DNA of 64,000 bases from Epithemia pelagica (Eukaryota > Bacillariophyta > Bacillariophyceae > Surirellales > Surirellaceae), in contig OX337228.1 in NCBI GenBank assembly GCA_946965045.2, positions 2,480,001 through 2,544,000 of the forward strand. Reading direction: 5' to 3'. The notes under the pieces are model-generated. The model was not told the origin of the DNA. It made no database searches and saw only the letters and a list, made by a program, of their open reading frames with translations. A program made the translations under genes and the position numbers. Shown one piece after another: positions 32,701 to 42,209 of the stretch (positions within the stretch are counted from its first letter, which is position 1; each line of letters opens with the position of its first letter).

Positions 32701-34574
32701 GAAGGCTCTCGTGTTTCAGGTGTCGGTGTCCTGCCTTTTGTATTCCTTCGACGCAATTTTCGAGCAGAAAGGGAAGCGCGTGAGTTTTGAGTGTTCGATG
32801 CGCGTGCTGTTGCTTCAGAGTGACTTGTCGCGTTTGAGTAGGATGGTGCGATGATACCGTTGCTGGTATTAGACAAGGATAGAGCAAGGGCACCGAATGA
32901 GGGTTTTGATTCACTCAGATATGCTGTTAAGTGCTCATTTCGGGGTGGTACGCGGTCATTATGACCACTGGTAGACGAAGATACGACGTTCCCTCTAAGC
33001 CCTAATTGCTTTCTCTGCTCCTGGAATAGCTTCATTTTCGCCAGCGAAGAATTCGAAGGGAGACCGTTCCTTTTCTTCTTTTTTGTTTCTGACATTGTTA
33101 CAGCAGCTCGGGCAATTGTAGCGAGTTCTTTGTTACTTAGTGATGATTTCGAAGATGAACTTGAACTGGAAATCCCACTTTTTGCCTCTGCCAAGAGAAC
33201 ATTTGCTGCATCAAGGTTATGTTTCAGCTCATTGCGGAACTCTTGAAACATTGTTAGAGGAGACTCGTCCGTCGACCTTGATGTCGGCAGTTCTTCTCGA
33301 GAATCTATATAACTGGTGCTTTTCTTGGATTCATCATGGTACTTTCTTGAAAGTGCTTTTGCTGCTGACATGAGCTCTGTTTGAAACCCACCATGGGAGT
33401 GTTGCGACGATGGTGACTTTTCGTTGCTCTTCGAAGAAGACGCCTTAGGTTTGTTCGCGACAAAGTGAGGAAACGACTGTTTCTTTCCCGTTTCTGTTCT
33501 TTTTTCAGCCTGATCAGTTCTTGGTGATGCTTGTTTCAGACGTCTCAGATTTTCGGACGGAGAATTTGCGAATGCCGTTTTGCGATGTCTGGCCAACAAC
33601 TTTTCGTAGGTAGACTTTGATTTTGCTTCTGCCTGGGATTTCATCCTGTTTCCCTCGCTCCTCTCTAATGCTCGTTGAGTTGCTTTCTTTTCCACTGAGC
33701 TCTCCTTTAAAGATACGTGGGAAGTGTTGAGAGCGTGGAGCTTGACAACTTCTTTGCGATGACTTGTTTTATATGGAAGTTGTTTCATTGTAGAACCATA
33801 TGGGGCTTTGTTCTCGTGTGATTCCGCTACGGCCATCTCTTTCTTTGACTTAGCTGCACCTTCAAGAGTACTTGACCCAATGTATGGTACTTTCTTAGAA
33901 TCATGCATGAATTTCTCGTAGGCATCTGTAAACGAAGATGCGATGGACCGTTCCACCGGGGATGCAACTGTCTTCTTAGGCATGTTACCAGATGGTGGTT
34001 GGCCCATCTTCTGCTGATATCGGCTGACCTGACTTATCGTAGAGCTAGATCCAACGGGGCTCTCTTCTTGGTCGTTTCTAGCCATTGGTCTCATCGGCGA
34101 AAAGTGTTTTGGTGGCAAATCTCGTCCTTTGGAGCCACCTGAACGAGATGTTAGAACAGGAGATGGCGTCCATCTCTTTTCAGATGTTTGAACAGGAGAC
34201 GGCGTCAACCGCTTTTCGTTGGTACGTCCGTATTGATGCAAAGATTTTTCTTGAGGTGATCTGCCGTAATGGCCGTAGTACTTTGGTTGTGGTGTCAGCT
34301 TTGGTGAGGAGTCCAACTTTTGCCAGGTTGTTCTACCAGAATCGACCCCGCCTCTGGGAGTACTGTAATCCACTCGATTTTCCTCATTGACACCAGGGCC
34401 ACTTTTAAATCGATTGTTTGTAACGTGACCTTCGTGGCTTCCTCTTTTCGGGCTAGCACTTGTTCCCAGCGCTTTGGCATCATTTTTACGAGGAGATGTG
34501 GGATCATTGTCGAACATACGGACTTTGTCCATTATCGACGGCACCGTCATCGTAGATGGTACATTCGTTCGCAT
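26714..34574 (-). CDS. Giant Ser-rich disordered protein with PH-like C-terminus
   Basis: I join two open frames. Exon 1 runs 34574-28049 and ends ACAG before GTACGT; exon 2 runs 27963-26714 after an AG acceptor. The 85-nt intron restores one frame of 2,591 residues. Most of the protein is low complexity, rich in Ser, Glu, Asp and Lys, and dotted with SP/TP sites. Short repeats such as KRLTPSPV and PDETFKPPVHGP occur. The last 130 or so residues are different: folded, with KWQVRFLTVS, an acidic loop and SLVFCLKTRADARAFITSME. This resembles a pleckstrin-homology-like domain, where the final helix follows a beta-sandwich. A membrane- or cytoskeleton-linked scaffold is plausible but unproved. 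The ATG at 34574 is followed by a second Met nine codons on. Confidence 0.72.
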
Positions 34575-35221
34575 TGGAAGTCCTCTGTATATGTTAGTAA
34601 GGTATTTGAATAGGTTAAACCCCTTGAGGCGAGAACAGTCCCCTGTTTACTCGCATCAGTTGCTAGTTGGACTTCGAGGCACTCTTTGTACAGCAACAAC
34701 AAATGACCAGCAGAAGATGGAGAGATGAGCGATAAATGAATTGAATGGTTCGCCTTGCGTGATGAGGCAGGCGACATTTCGTGGAAGATTAGTATCACTT
34801 AAACATTCTTATATAAGCAACTTATTGTTAACCGTTGGGGGGAAGTGTGGGGAGTGGGGAGCACATGCCGAGCGACAGCGACCCGTCTCTCGTTCGGTCT
34901 GCCGTATCCATTCACCATGCCCATCGAGGTGACCGCGACTGCGGGTCACGGATTAGTTTTCTCCAACCCTTATTACGAAAATGAGATAGCCTTGGTGCTT
35001 TTGCCACAATACTCCTACCAAGTCGTAGTTTAAGCAAGAGATGGGATATGACTCTAACCATCAGTTTAGACCAAGAATCTCCTGGCTCAAATGAATTGAG
35101 GTGCCATCAGAATTGGTGCTTCCAGGGGAAACTAAAACGGAATCTCAAAGATCTTTTATATATGATTGTTTTCGTCAAGGCTTACGTACTTGGTTTCTTC
35201 CATTCCAGAACATTCCAGCAT
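34575..35221. other. Intergenic region between minus-strand genes
   Basis: About 650 bp between the start of the giant gene and the end of the CBS gene. Only short ORFs without similarity are seen. It should hold the promoter of the giant gene and the 3' UTR of the CBS gene. Confidence 0.45.
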
Positions 35222-35883
35222 CTATTCACTTCCCATTGTACCTCCCTTGCCCAGAGCAAAGTCGGAGAGAACTTTGATTTTATCTTCCTTCTCTTTCACA
35301 ACAGTAGCAACAAGATCCTTAATCGAGATCATACCAATGACGGTCTTTTCGCCGTCGACGATAGGCAGATGCCGGATACCTTTCGACATCATTTTTTGCA
35401 TGCACAATTCAACCGATTCGTCCGCCATTGCCGTGACGATATTGGAGCCACGTGTTGCAATTTCTTTCACAGCGGTTTCTTTCGAGGTTCGCCCCAATAA
35501 AGCAATTTTACCAATGTAATCACGTTCACTCACGATTCCAGTCATGTTTCCTATCACCTCAATTGATAACAAAATGAAACAAGTTTGATGAGAGCAAGAT
35601 ATCCAACGTTGTGCCAACACATTTATCTCATACCTGACGAGTCTGTGACAACAAGGCATCCAATGTTGTACGCGGCGAATTTCTGAACCGCGTCATAAAC
35701 TGGAGCATCTTCTTGAATCGTGAAGTCAATCTCGGAGTAACCAGAAAACTTTAAGGCATCATGAGCTGTGGCGGCGTCGCGCACGGTCACACTCGTACAA
35801 CTCGTGGCATGGTAAAAGCGAGACGCTACTACTTTCTGATCGTGCAATCGTCGTCCAAGAGTATACGATAATCGACTAAGCAT
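35222..35883 (-). CDS. CBS-pair protein with organelle-targeting presequence
   Basis: Two exons, 35883-35634 and 35550-35222, separated by an 83-nt GT-AG intron, give 192 residues. After an Arg-rich, Ser/Leu-rich N terminus (MLSRLSYTLGRRLHDQKVVA), typical of a mitochondrial presequence, the protein consists of a tandem CBS pair. The first motif ends LVVTDSSGNMTGIVSERDY and the second HLPIVDGEKTVIGMISIKDL. CBS pairs bind adenosine nucleotides. Stand-alone versions such as plant CBSX proteins regulate organelle enzymes including thioredoxins, and a similar role is possible here but not shown. The splice junction falls between DSS and GNM, inside the first CBS motif, and restores a normal motif. 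Confidence 0.88.
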
Positions 35884-36299
35884 GGTTGATTTGTTGCTCC
35901 TGTGCGTTTTGGTCCGGAATCCTTAGTTCTTCGGGGAGAACAAAGATGTCAATACGAATCTTTGCGACATCAACATTTGTCATGAAAGAGAAAAAAGAGG
36001 TGGTGACGTGTGGTGTTGCGGGGGGGGGCTAGCCCCCGAATAAATCTTCACACTACCCCCAACCCACGCAATACCCAACGCCCCTATGTTCCTTCAGAAG
36101 CTACTCCTATCTCCTATCATAGTTTCCCCTCTAGAGGAGCTACTCCAAGGAGTATCTCGAAGCTGCCATGAAAGAATATCTAAAAGTTAAACATTGCTTT
36201 CATGTCTTCCGTAGATGGAAATCAGCTTGTGTAAAATGTAGTGAAGGTAAAAGAATTCTGATGTCTGGGCCGCTACGTGCACTTGATGGCAGTGCACGC
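35884..36299. other. Intergenic region with CTACTCCTA motifs
   Basis: Holds the CBS gene promoter and the region downstream of the HSF stop codon. A run of nine G residues at about 36021 and a cluster of TACTCCTA/GGAGTA motifs at 36101-36155 are the only notable signals. Similar motif clusters lie after two other genes (see findings). Confidence 0.5.
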
Positions 36300-38692
36300 T
36301 CACACGTTCTTGGACCAAAAAAGAACAGCGCGTTCCAAAACACGTTCATCTTCCATGGTGAGACACGACGAAGTTGTTGTCATGCTAGATCCCTCCTTCC
36401 CCAAAATACCATGGATGCAGTTTACGGCAAAAACGCTAAAATCATGAATCGCTTTCAGGCGACCAGCCTCTTGTGCCCAATGTTGCTGCAGCGATATCTC
36501 AGCGTCAAAGGACTGGGAGGCCAATTCATGGTAGGATCGAACGACAGTGTCTTTCTCGGAGGGTGCAAATGGATCCAACGCTGTGCGATACGAATTGAAC
36601 CACGACGCGAGATTCTCGCAGGATGAAATCAACTCGAAGATCTTGCTTCCGATATCACTATCTCCATGAGGTGTGTGGGTGATACAGAATTTGGTAACGA
36701 CTGCCCTCGCGGCAGCGTTTTCCACCTGCAGATCTTGGACGCGCTCCGAAATTTTTAGAGCAGTCTTAACATCACCTGCGGGCGCAGAAAATAAGTTCTT
36801 TCCAATCCTTGGTGAGAAAGAGGTTTCTTGTGATCCAGAGTCATCATCACCCGATGAAGAGCTTTCTTCTCCATCCGTCACAACTCCAATAACGTTTCCA
36901 GATTCTTTGCCTTCATTGTATTCATCGTCATAGGTAAGCAAGTTCGTTGTCGCCAGCGATGAGCTGGCTCCAAACGGAGGTGTCACGACACCAGATGAAT
37001 TCCGTCGTCCTTTCCCTACATTCGGTCCATAGGCTTTCTTGGCAAACTTTTCGAGCTTCTTCGCCAATTCGGAGACTATGTGCGATCTCTCTGCCATTTC
37101 TGCGCGTTCGTTGACCTTGGGGGGTTCCACAGTTTTCTCTTTCTCAGCATGATATTTAAGCTTTTCCTGGCTTGCAAGAACCAGCAAGGACGTGTCGACG
37201 GCACTCTCTTGTCCCAACATATCATAAACACTTTCAGGTTTCCACACGCGTTGACGTTTCTCAGGATGTTCCTCGGTAGATGCTCCCATGTCAACATTTC
37301 GCTTCGTGCCTGTTTCGGGAGAGACCGGCTCCTCAGCAGCAGGAATTGGCGGAGACACATCGACAGACGAATCATCGTTCTCGCTACCCGAGTTGTCCGT
37401 TAGCTTTCTTGCTGAATATCGTGAGAAACGTTGCTTGCGTCCATCCAAACCAGGGCACGTGCGCCGACGAACCATATGGAGATCACCGGGGTGATCGCGA
37501 TGAAACAGTTCGTGCTTGTAGATCCAGACATTTCGTTCGCGGTTGATTTTTCGGAACGAATAAAAGTTAAGCTGACGAACCAAAGACTGAAAGCGATTGT
37601 GTCGGAAGTATTGGGGCAGGGTTTCTGTCTCAAGTCTCTTCAAATCAGACCCAATGACAAAGGCATCCCCTGCTGGAGTCCACTGCCATGAGAAAAAAGG
37701 AAATGCGAATGCACAAGGAAATGAGAAGGCAAATTTGGTCGCACATGCGAATGCGGATAGATGAGAAGCGCAAAACATGCATCACGCGAAAAATTTAGAA
37801 TCTTTGAGCCGACAGCACATAACCTGAACGTCACCTTCGCATGCTCCGAGCCTCATATTTTGTGCGATGTGATTGGGCAAAGTGCAAAAACCGAAAGCAA
37901 AGATTCAAGGAAAGGTTTTGTGCGCGCGAACGAACTTGATGGTGGAGGAGAGATGGATAGCTTTTTCTTTTTCCTTCCATCAGGAGGTGGAAAGAAACGA
38001 CCACGATGATGCGCAATACCATGATACATTCCGCTTGGAGCTCACAGCAGTAAACAAACAAGTATAGTCATGCATAACACTTCTCGAAGCCTCCAGATAT
38101 AGTAGATCGTAGCTTTCAGATGTTGCGGGAACCGCAACGAAGGTTCCCGCCAATGATCCCACACCACTAGAGATCGCAGGACACCAATCAAACAGTCAAC
38201 CGGAACGAAACAAGTCCAAGATCATACTCTTACAAACAATACAGTTTCTCGGTGGATATATTTCCAGGGAAAATCCGTTCAGAGTTGAAAAAGTTGACTT
38301 TGGCCACGTCAATGGTTTTCAAAGAACAAATGCAACCACGAACAAACGAGGATTGGAACGGGACAATACCAAACGAGTTCCACAGCTCCGAGCTTCCGTG
38401 GCCAACCAGTTTAGAACGCCATAGCGACAAAACCCCAACATGATTACGACGCAGTGGAATGGACTCCATTTCGATCGGAACTCAGCGTGTGGTCATGATG
38501 GACACTTACAGAGATAACTTCATCAGGAGCTCCATTGACCATCTGATACAGCTTCAAGATGAATCCGGAAGGAACATCCACACCGTTAGCATCATCAGTA
38601 GTTTCCGCTGTTTGAAGGTTTCGATTTCGCGTTTCCATGGTGCTCTGGTTCGACATGGTATCGCATTGGAAATCTTCCGAAAATGAAGACAT
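36300..38692 (-). CDS. Heat-shock transcription factor (HSF family)
   Basis: Two exons, 38692-38510 and 37682-36300, encode 521 residues. The intron of 827 nt is about ten times longer than others in the window. It splits the DNA-binding domain exactly between VIS and WTPAG. The joined domain reads FILKLYQMVNGAPDEVIS, then WTPAGDAFVI, then LPQYFRHNRFQSLVRQLNFY and RNVWIYKH. The recognition helix (SLVRQLNFYSF) is intact, so it should bind heat-shock-element-like sites as a trimer. After the domain comes a polar region with MVRRRTCPG, an acidic Ser stretch (ESSSSGDDDSGSQ) and a helical segment near residue 375 (ISERVQDLQVENAAARA) that may act in oligomerisation. HSFs are the most expanded transcription factor family in diatoms. 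Its promoter is now next to the nested transposons. Confidence 0.88.
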
Positions 38693-38863
38693 TGTTGTTG
38701 CGGTGGGGATTTGATGTCACGCGTGGTGTAGGGATGCTAGAGGAAGACGTTGGCAGCATCGGAGGGTTTGTGTTCGTCACAAAGAGGCGAAAACGAGAAG
38801 CGATGTGAGATAGGGATTCTTTATTGTGGTGTACGCGGTACGCGTACGCTATACCCAACACGT

Positions 38864-38879
38864 ACGCAATTGGAGAGCC
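38864..38879 (+). repeat. Left copy of 16-bp target duplication
   Basis: ACGCAATTGGAGAGCC occurs here and again at 47725-47740. It brackets the retroposon-like unit plus the large TIR element, so it marks the original insertion site in the HSF/TRAPP-like intergenic region. Confidence 0.75.
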
Positions 38880-39052
38880 CAAAAAAAAAAAAAAAAGAGG
38901 TACAGTCTATTTTAACGCTGCCGCGCGGACCCGCTAGGGTGCCGTCGACCGACGCGCCCGGCCTAGAAAACAGGTAACAGTACTTTGGGGTGTAAGAAAT
39001 CACGGGGAAGAAGCAGACCGAAGTATAACAGGTCGCCATGTGTTGAGCCAGT
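38880..39052 (-). mobile_element. Short retroposon-like insertion, SINE-like
   Basis: About 173 bp plus one G at 47724, between two 16-bp target duplications. It carries 16 A residues at 38881-38896 on the plus strand. Read on the minus strand it starts CACTGGCTCAACACATGG and ends in poly(T). The start resembles a pol III box A (TGGCTCA..), and a weak box-B-like GGTCGACGGC follows, so a tRNA-derived SINE with a T-rich tail, as in some plant SINEs, is possible. The large TIR element has inserted within a few bases of its minus-strand 5' end. The target duplication is strong; the SINE label is tentative. Confidence 0.5.
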
Positions 39053-39105
39053 GGGTCTTTACTGAAATGTTTTTATCATAAAACATAACATAAAACATAA
39101 ACACA
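39053..39105 (+). repeat. Left terminal inverted repeat of the large element
   Basis: Starts GGGTCTTTACTGAAATG and ends in ACATAAACAC. It matches the right end at 47668-47720 in reverse, apart from one extra A. Further AACATAAAACATAA-type units continue inward to about 39210. Confidence 0.88.
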
Positions 39106-39331
39106 AAGTTTTTGCCTCGTTATGTTATGTTTATGTTTATGACTGCCCATGCCACTGAAACTCTTTGAAACATAAAACATAATAGCAAAACATAAAACAT
39201 AACAGTGGGAACACAAAAATTCTCCAAAGTTTCCCCCCACCTCAATCCGACGCATCTCTATCTCTATGCTTTTGCCTTGCTTTTCTTTGGCATCAAAAAA
39301 GAGGTGCTAGTGTGATGGTCAAGCTTGATGA

Positions 39332-39534
39332 TTCTTCTTCCTTCTTCCTTCTTCCTTCTTCCTTCTTCCTTCTTCCTTCTTCCTTCTTCCTTCTTCCTTC
39401 TTCCTTCTTCCTTCTTCCTTCTTCCTTCTTCCTTCTTCCTTCTTCCTTCTTCCTTCTTCCTTCTTCCTTCTTCCTTCTTCCTTCTTCCTTCTTCCTTCTT
39501 CCTTCTTCCTTCTTCCTTCTTCCTTCCTTCTTCC
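39332..39534 (+). repeat. Period-7 CTTCTTC minisatellite
   Basis: About 200 bp of a 7-bp unit CTTCTTC repeated with almost no variation, inside the left subterminal part of the large element. It is open in all frames (one gives LPSSFFL, another EEGRRKK), which explains long but meaningless ORFs on both strands. A pyrimidine/purine tract of this length could form triplex DNA. Confidence 0.95.
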
Positions 39535-39681
39535 TCATCAAGCATTGAGCGGAAGTGACATACCCAGCGTACCAGTGTATCGTGTATCATCTATCATCTC
39601 GGCAAAGTTCCAACAAGAGAGTCCCATGAATCTGGTGGGGAACTCGTTACCCCCAAGTAGGGGTGAATAGTCGGGTCGCAC

Positions 39682-41994
39682 ATGTGTCGTGAATTCGAGG
39701 TGCATAGTCTTATTCACCCCCACGGCGCGAGGGTCCAAAATTGGCGATTTCTCGACTTTGACACAAACCACCAAAACACACCACACATCCACCACGGAGC
39801 CAATCTTGAGAGTGTCATAACATCACCCATGAACGTCCCCAACTCGACCCAAGATGACCAACGCGTCTCCCTTACCCCACTGGACCATCCTGGATCAGCG
39901 GTTGCCTCCGAACCCCGCCACGGCGAGTCCCTCCATGATCGGCATACCACCTCCAAGAACCAACGCAACAACGAAGCGGATGACCATCCTTTTCATCCAT
40001 CCATTCAACCTCTCCTTTCGATCGAACAATCCGCAAGCCTCCCACGCACCTCCACCGACCAAACAGAAGCTTCCCATTGGCTCGAAACTGCGATCCACCA
40101 GGCATTTTCCGATTGGCATGGCAAGACGACTCGCCCTTGGCAACTTGAAGCCTGCATTGAAGTACTGCAACGCCATACCATACCCACTCCATCGTCCCCG
40201 CTTCGGCCTCTTCTTCTTGTTCGGTCAACGGGTGGCGGCAAATCGTCGGTTCGAGATGTATGCGGATTCCTTTGTGGGGGCATTACGTTAACAATCGTTC
40301 CGCTTCTCAGTTTGTCAGCTGACCAAACTGAGAAGCTACTACAAGTTGTTTCGAAGCAAGAACTTTCGTCCCGGGTACGCGTCTTCAACCTCGATGTGGT
40401 TCGTTCCCGGAATGTAAACTTCACATTGCGATACGCCCTTGAGTCCCTTGCAAAAAACCCATCATCAAACACAAGAGTGATGTTGTTTTCTTCTCCCCAG
40501 AAGATTGCAAACGATCCTTTGTGGCAGAAAACTCTTGTCAACTGTGCACGAAGAGGGGCCTTACGACTTGTAGCAATTGATGAATGCCATCTTTACGCTG
40601 GTCATGGGATTGAATTCCGGCAGGAGTTTGGAGCCCTCCAATCCACTTTTATCAATAAACTCCAAAACGTTTCGGTCATTCCTATCCCCCTACTTTTCAT
40701 GACTGCCACAGCTTCGCTGTCCATGATGAATGACCTACAACTTTTAACAGGCTTATCTTTCAATCCACAGAGCGACTTTCTTTGGCCATTCCAGCATTCA
40801 GGGGTGCAACGTCGAAACATCTTTTTCGACATAACCTTCAAGGACTCTCCTCTTCGACGCGTCAAAGCTGACCTTGTATCAATCTGCCGGACGAACGGAA
40901 ATCGGAAACTTATCGTTTATTCAAACTCTCGCAAAGGCATTATGCATCTTCATCAGGAAGCTCGAATGGAATTGAACCGACTTGGGATTCAAAAAGACAT
41001 TGTTCTTGTACATGGAAACATGTACAGAGAACAAAAGTTCCATAACACGGAACTGTTTGCTGGCCAGCCATTAGTTGCTACATGTCCACATTCCGGCCGT
41101 GAACTGCGCTTCGATCCCGCAGCTTATTTCGCTACTGCTGCCACCACAAGCGCCGGTCTGGACTGCCATGAGGTGGACAAAGTTTTGTTCCATGGATTCC
41201 CACCAACACTTGAGGATCTTCTCCAGTGCTCTGGGAGGTGTGGACGGTCACCGACAGCAACGCCGGAAACTTCGTCATTTTGTATGGTCATTTCCCTCAA
41301 CAGCTTTGTTTCCTTGCTCACACGGATTTTCATACTGCCAAAATACGCAGCCACCCAAGAAGCTCCAAACAATACTATTCTGGAAATGGCGCAACCCGAT
41401 TCTACATCTGAATCCGTAATGCTCCAACAAGATGAGCTGGCTAAACAACAATGGCAAAATGCTCTCCAGGTTCTTCGTTTGGTTTGTCTTGATGATGGGA
41501 CTTGCGTCCATTATGCCCTGGAGCAGTCTATGTTACATCCTCATCACGAATCTGTTTGTGACCTGCAGCAAACCTGTGGAGGTGTTTGTTGGCGTTGCCG
41601 TGTCCCACGTATATCAACCCCTCTTGACGCCCCAGTCCATAAAGGTCATCTGCGGTCGTTCTTCATTGCGGTCTTCATCACCAACAAACTCCCATCGTCC
41701 AAATTGGTCCTCCATAAGGATGTATTTCTAAATTCAATGATTGATTTCGAGATACCAGGAGTCGATGGAAAGCCGAGAAAGCCACTTGCTAAGGACGTCC
41801 TTGGCCTTAAGAACAATCGGACTGTTCGGCAAAGGACGAAAGCTGTTATCCTAAAGTGCTTTGCGGCCGGGCTCTTGGAACCTGATGTAGATGGACTGGT
41901 CCTAAAGGCCAAACTCGGCTACTGCTCGAATGGGAATCCACGCCTAAACGACGACTTGGCGTGGAAAGGGTTTCGATTTCTGGACACTACATGA
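39682..41994 (+). CDS. RecQ-like superfamily 2 helicase of the transposon
   Basis: A 770-residue frame with the SF2/RecQ helicase motifs in order: I at RSTGGGKSSVRD (about residue 180), II at AIDECHLYAGHG (about 300, DECH box), III at MTATASL, IV at KLIVYSNSRKG, V at TSAGLDCHEVDKVL and VI at LLQCSGRCGRSP (about 515). ATP-dependent DNA unwinding is therefore expected. The part after the motor has a Cys cluster (CGGVCWRCRVP) that could bind zinc. RecQ-like helicases accompany some mobile elements, such as certain Cryptons. The first ATG is at 39682, but the ATG at 39829 is conserved with the other element genes and is the likelier start, giving 721 residues. It is convergent with the giant protein gene. 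Confidence 0.88.
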   Translation: MCREFEVHSLIHPHGARVQNWRFLDFDTNHQNTPHIHHGANLESVITSPMNVPNSTQDDQRVSLTPLDHPGSAVASEPRHGESLHDRHTTSKNQRNNEADDHPFHPSIQPLLSIEQSASLPRTSTDQTEASHWLETAIHQAFSDWHGKTTRPWQLEACIEVLQRHTIPTPSSPLRPLLLVRSTGGGKSSVRDVCGFLCGGITLTIVPLLSLSADQTEKLLQVVSKQELSSRVRVFNLDVVRSRNVNFTLRYALESLAKNPSSNTRVMLFSSPQKIANDPLWQKTLVNCARRGALRLVAIDECHLYAGHGIEFRQEFGALQSTFINKLQNVSVIPIPLLFMTATASLSMMNDLQLLTGLSFNPQSDFLWPFQHSGVQRRNIFFDITFKDSPLRRVKADLVSICRTNGNRKLIVYSNSRKGIMHLHQEARMELNRLGIQKDIVLVHGNMYREQKFHNTELFAGQPLVATCPHSGRELRFDPAAYFATAATTSAGLDCHEVDKVLFHGFPPTLEDLLQCSGRCGRSPTATPETSSFCMVISLNSFVSLLTRIFILPKYAATQEAPNNTILEMAQPDSTSESVMLQQDELAKQQWQNALQVLRLVCLDDGTCVHYALEQSMLHPHHESVCDLQQTCGGVCWRCRVPRISTPLDAPVHKGHLRSFFIAVFITNKLPSSKLVLHKDVFLNSMIDFEIPGVDGKPRKPLAKDVLGLKNNRTVRQRTKAVILKCFAAGLLEPDVDGLVLKAKLGYCSNGNPRLNDDLAWKGFRFLDTT

Positions 41995-42017
41995 TTACAT
42001 AACATAACTAGTTTAAT

Positions 42018-42209
42018 TTAGCCGATAGTTGTAAAGAAGCTCTTATACTTTTCAAATGAATGCAGAGCACGGTCCATGCGCTTGCCTTGGTCGGTGCCAC
42101 TGTCATCCACCTCCTTCCAACTCAAGTCCATGCCTTCCTCTTCCATTTCCTCCAGTCTTTCAAAAAGTCTATTACGGAGGAAGAAATTTTCTCTCTCTTT
42201 CCGTTCCAC
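42018..42209 (-). pseudogene. Probable C-terminal tail in shifted frame
   Basis: This 63-codon frame directly overlaps the end of the giant protein gene and reads as a charged helix (LFERLEEMEEEGMDLSWKE) with a natural stop. It is joined to the main frame by skipping one base at the A8 run on the minus strand at 42235-42242. Without that, the main frame ends in an unlikely Cys/Arg-rich tail. I found no intron that makes the join. It may reflect a degenerate copy, a homopolymer sequencing error or slippage. Confidence 0.5.

Noticed and set aside
36168-36626. 152-codon plus-strand ORF
   Set aside because: It overlaps the end of the HSF gene on the other strand and shows no domain.
39264-39590. 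ORFs of EEGRRKK or LPSSFFL repeats
   Set aside because: They are translations of the period-7 minisatellite in all frames.
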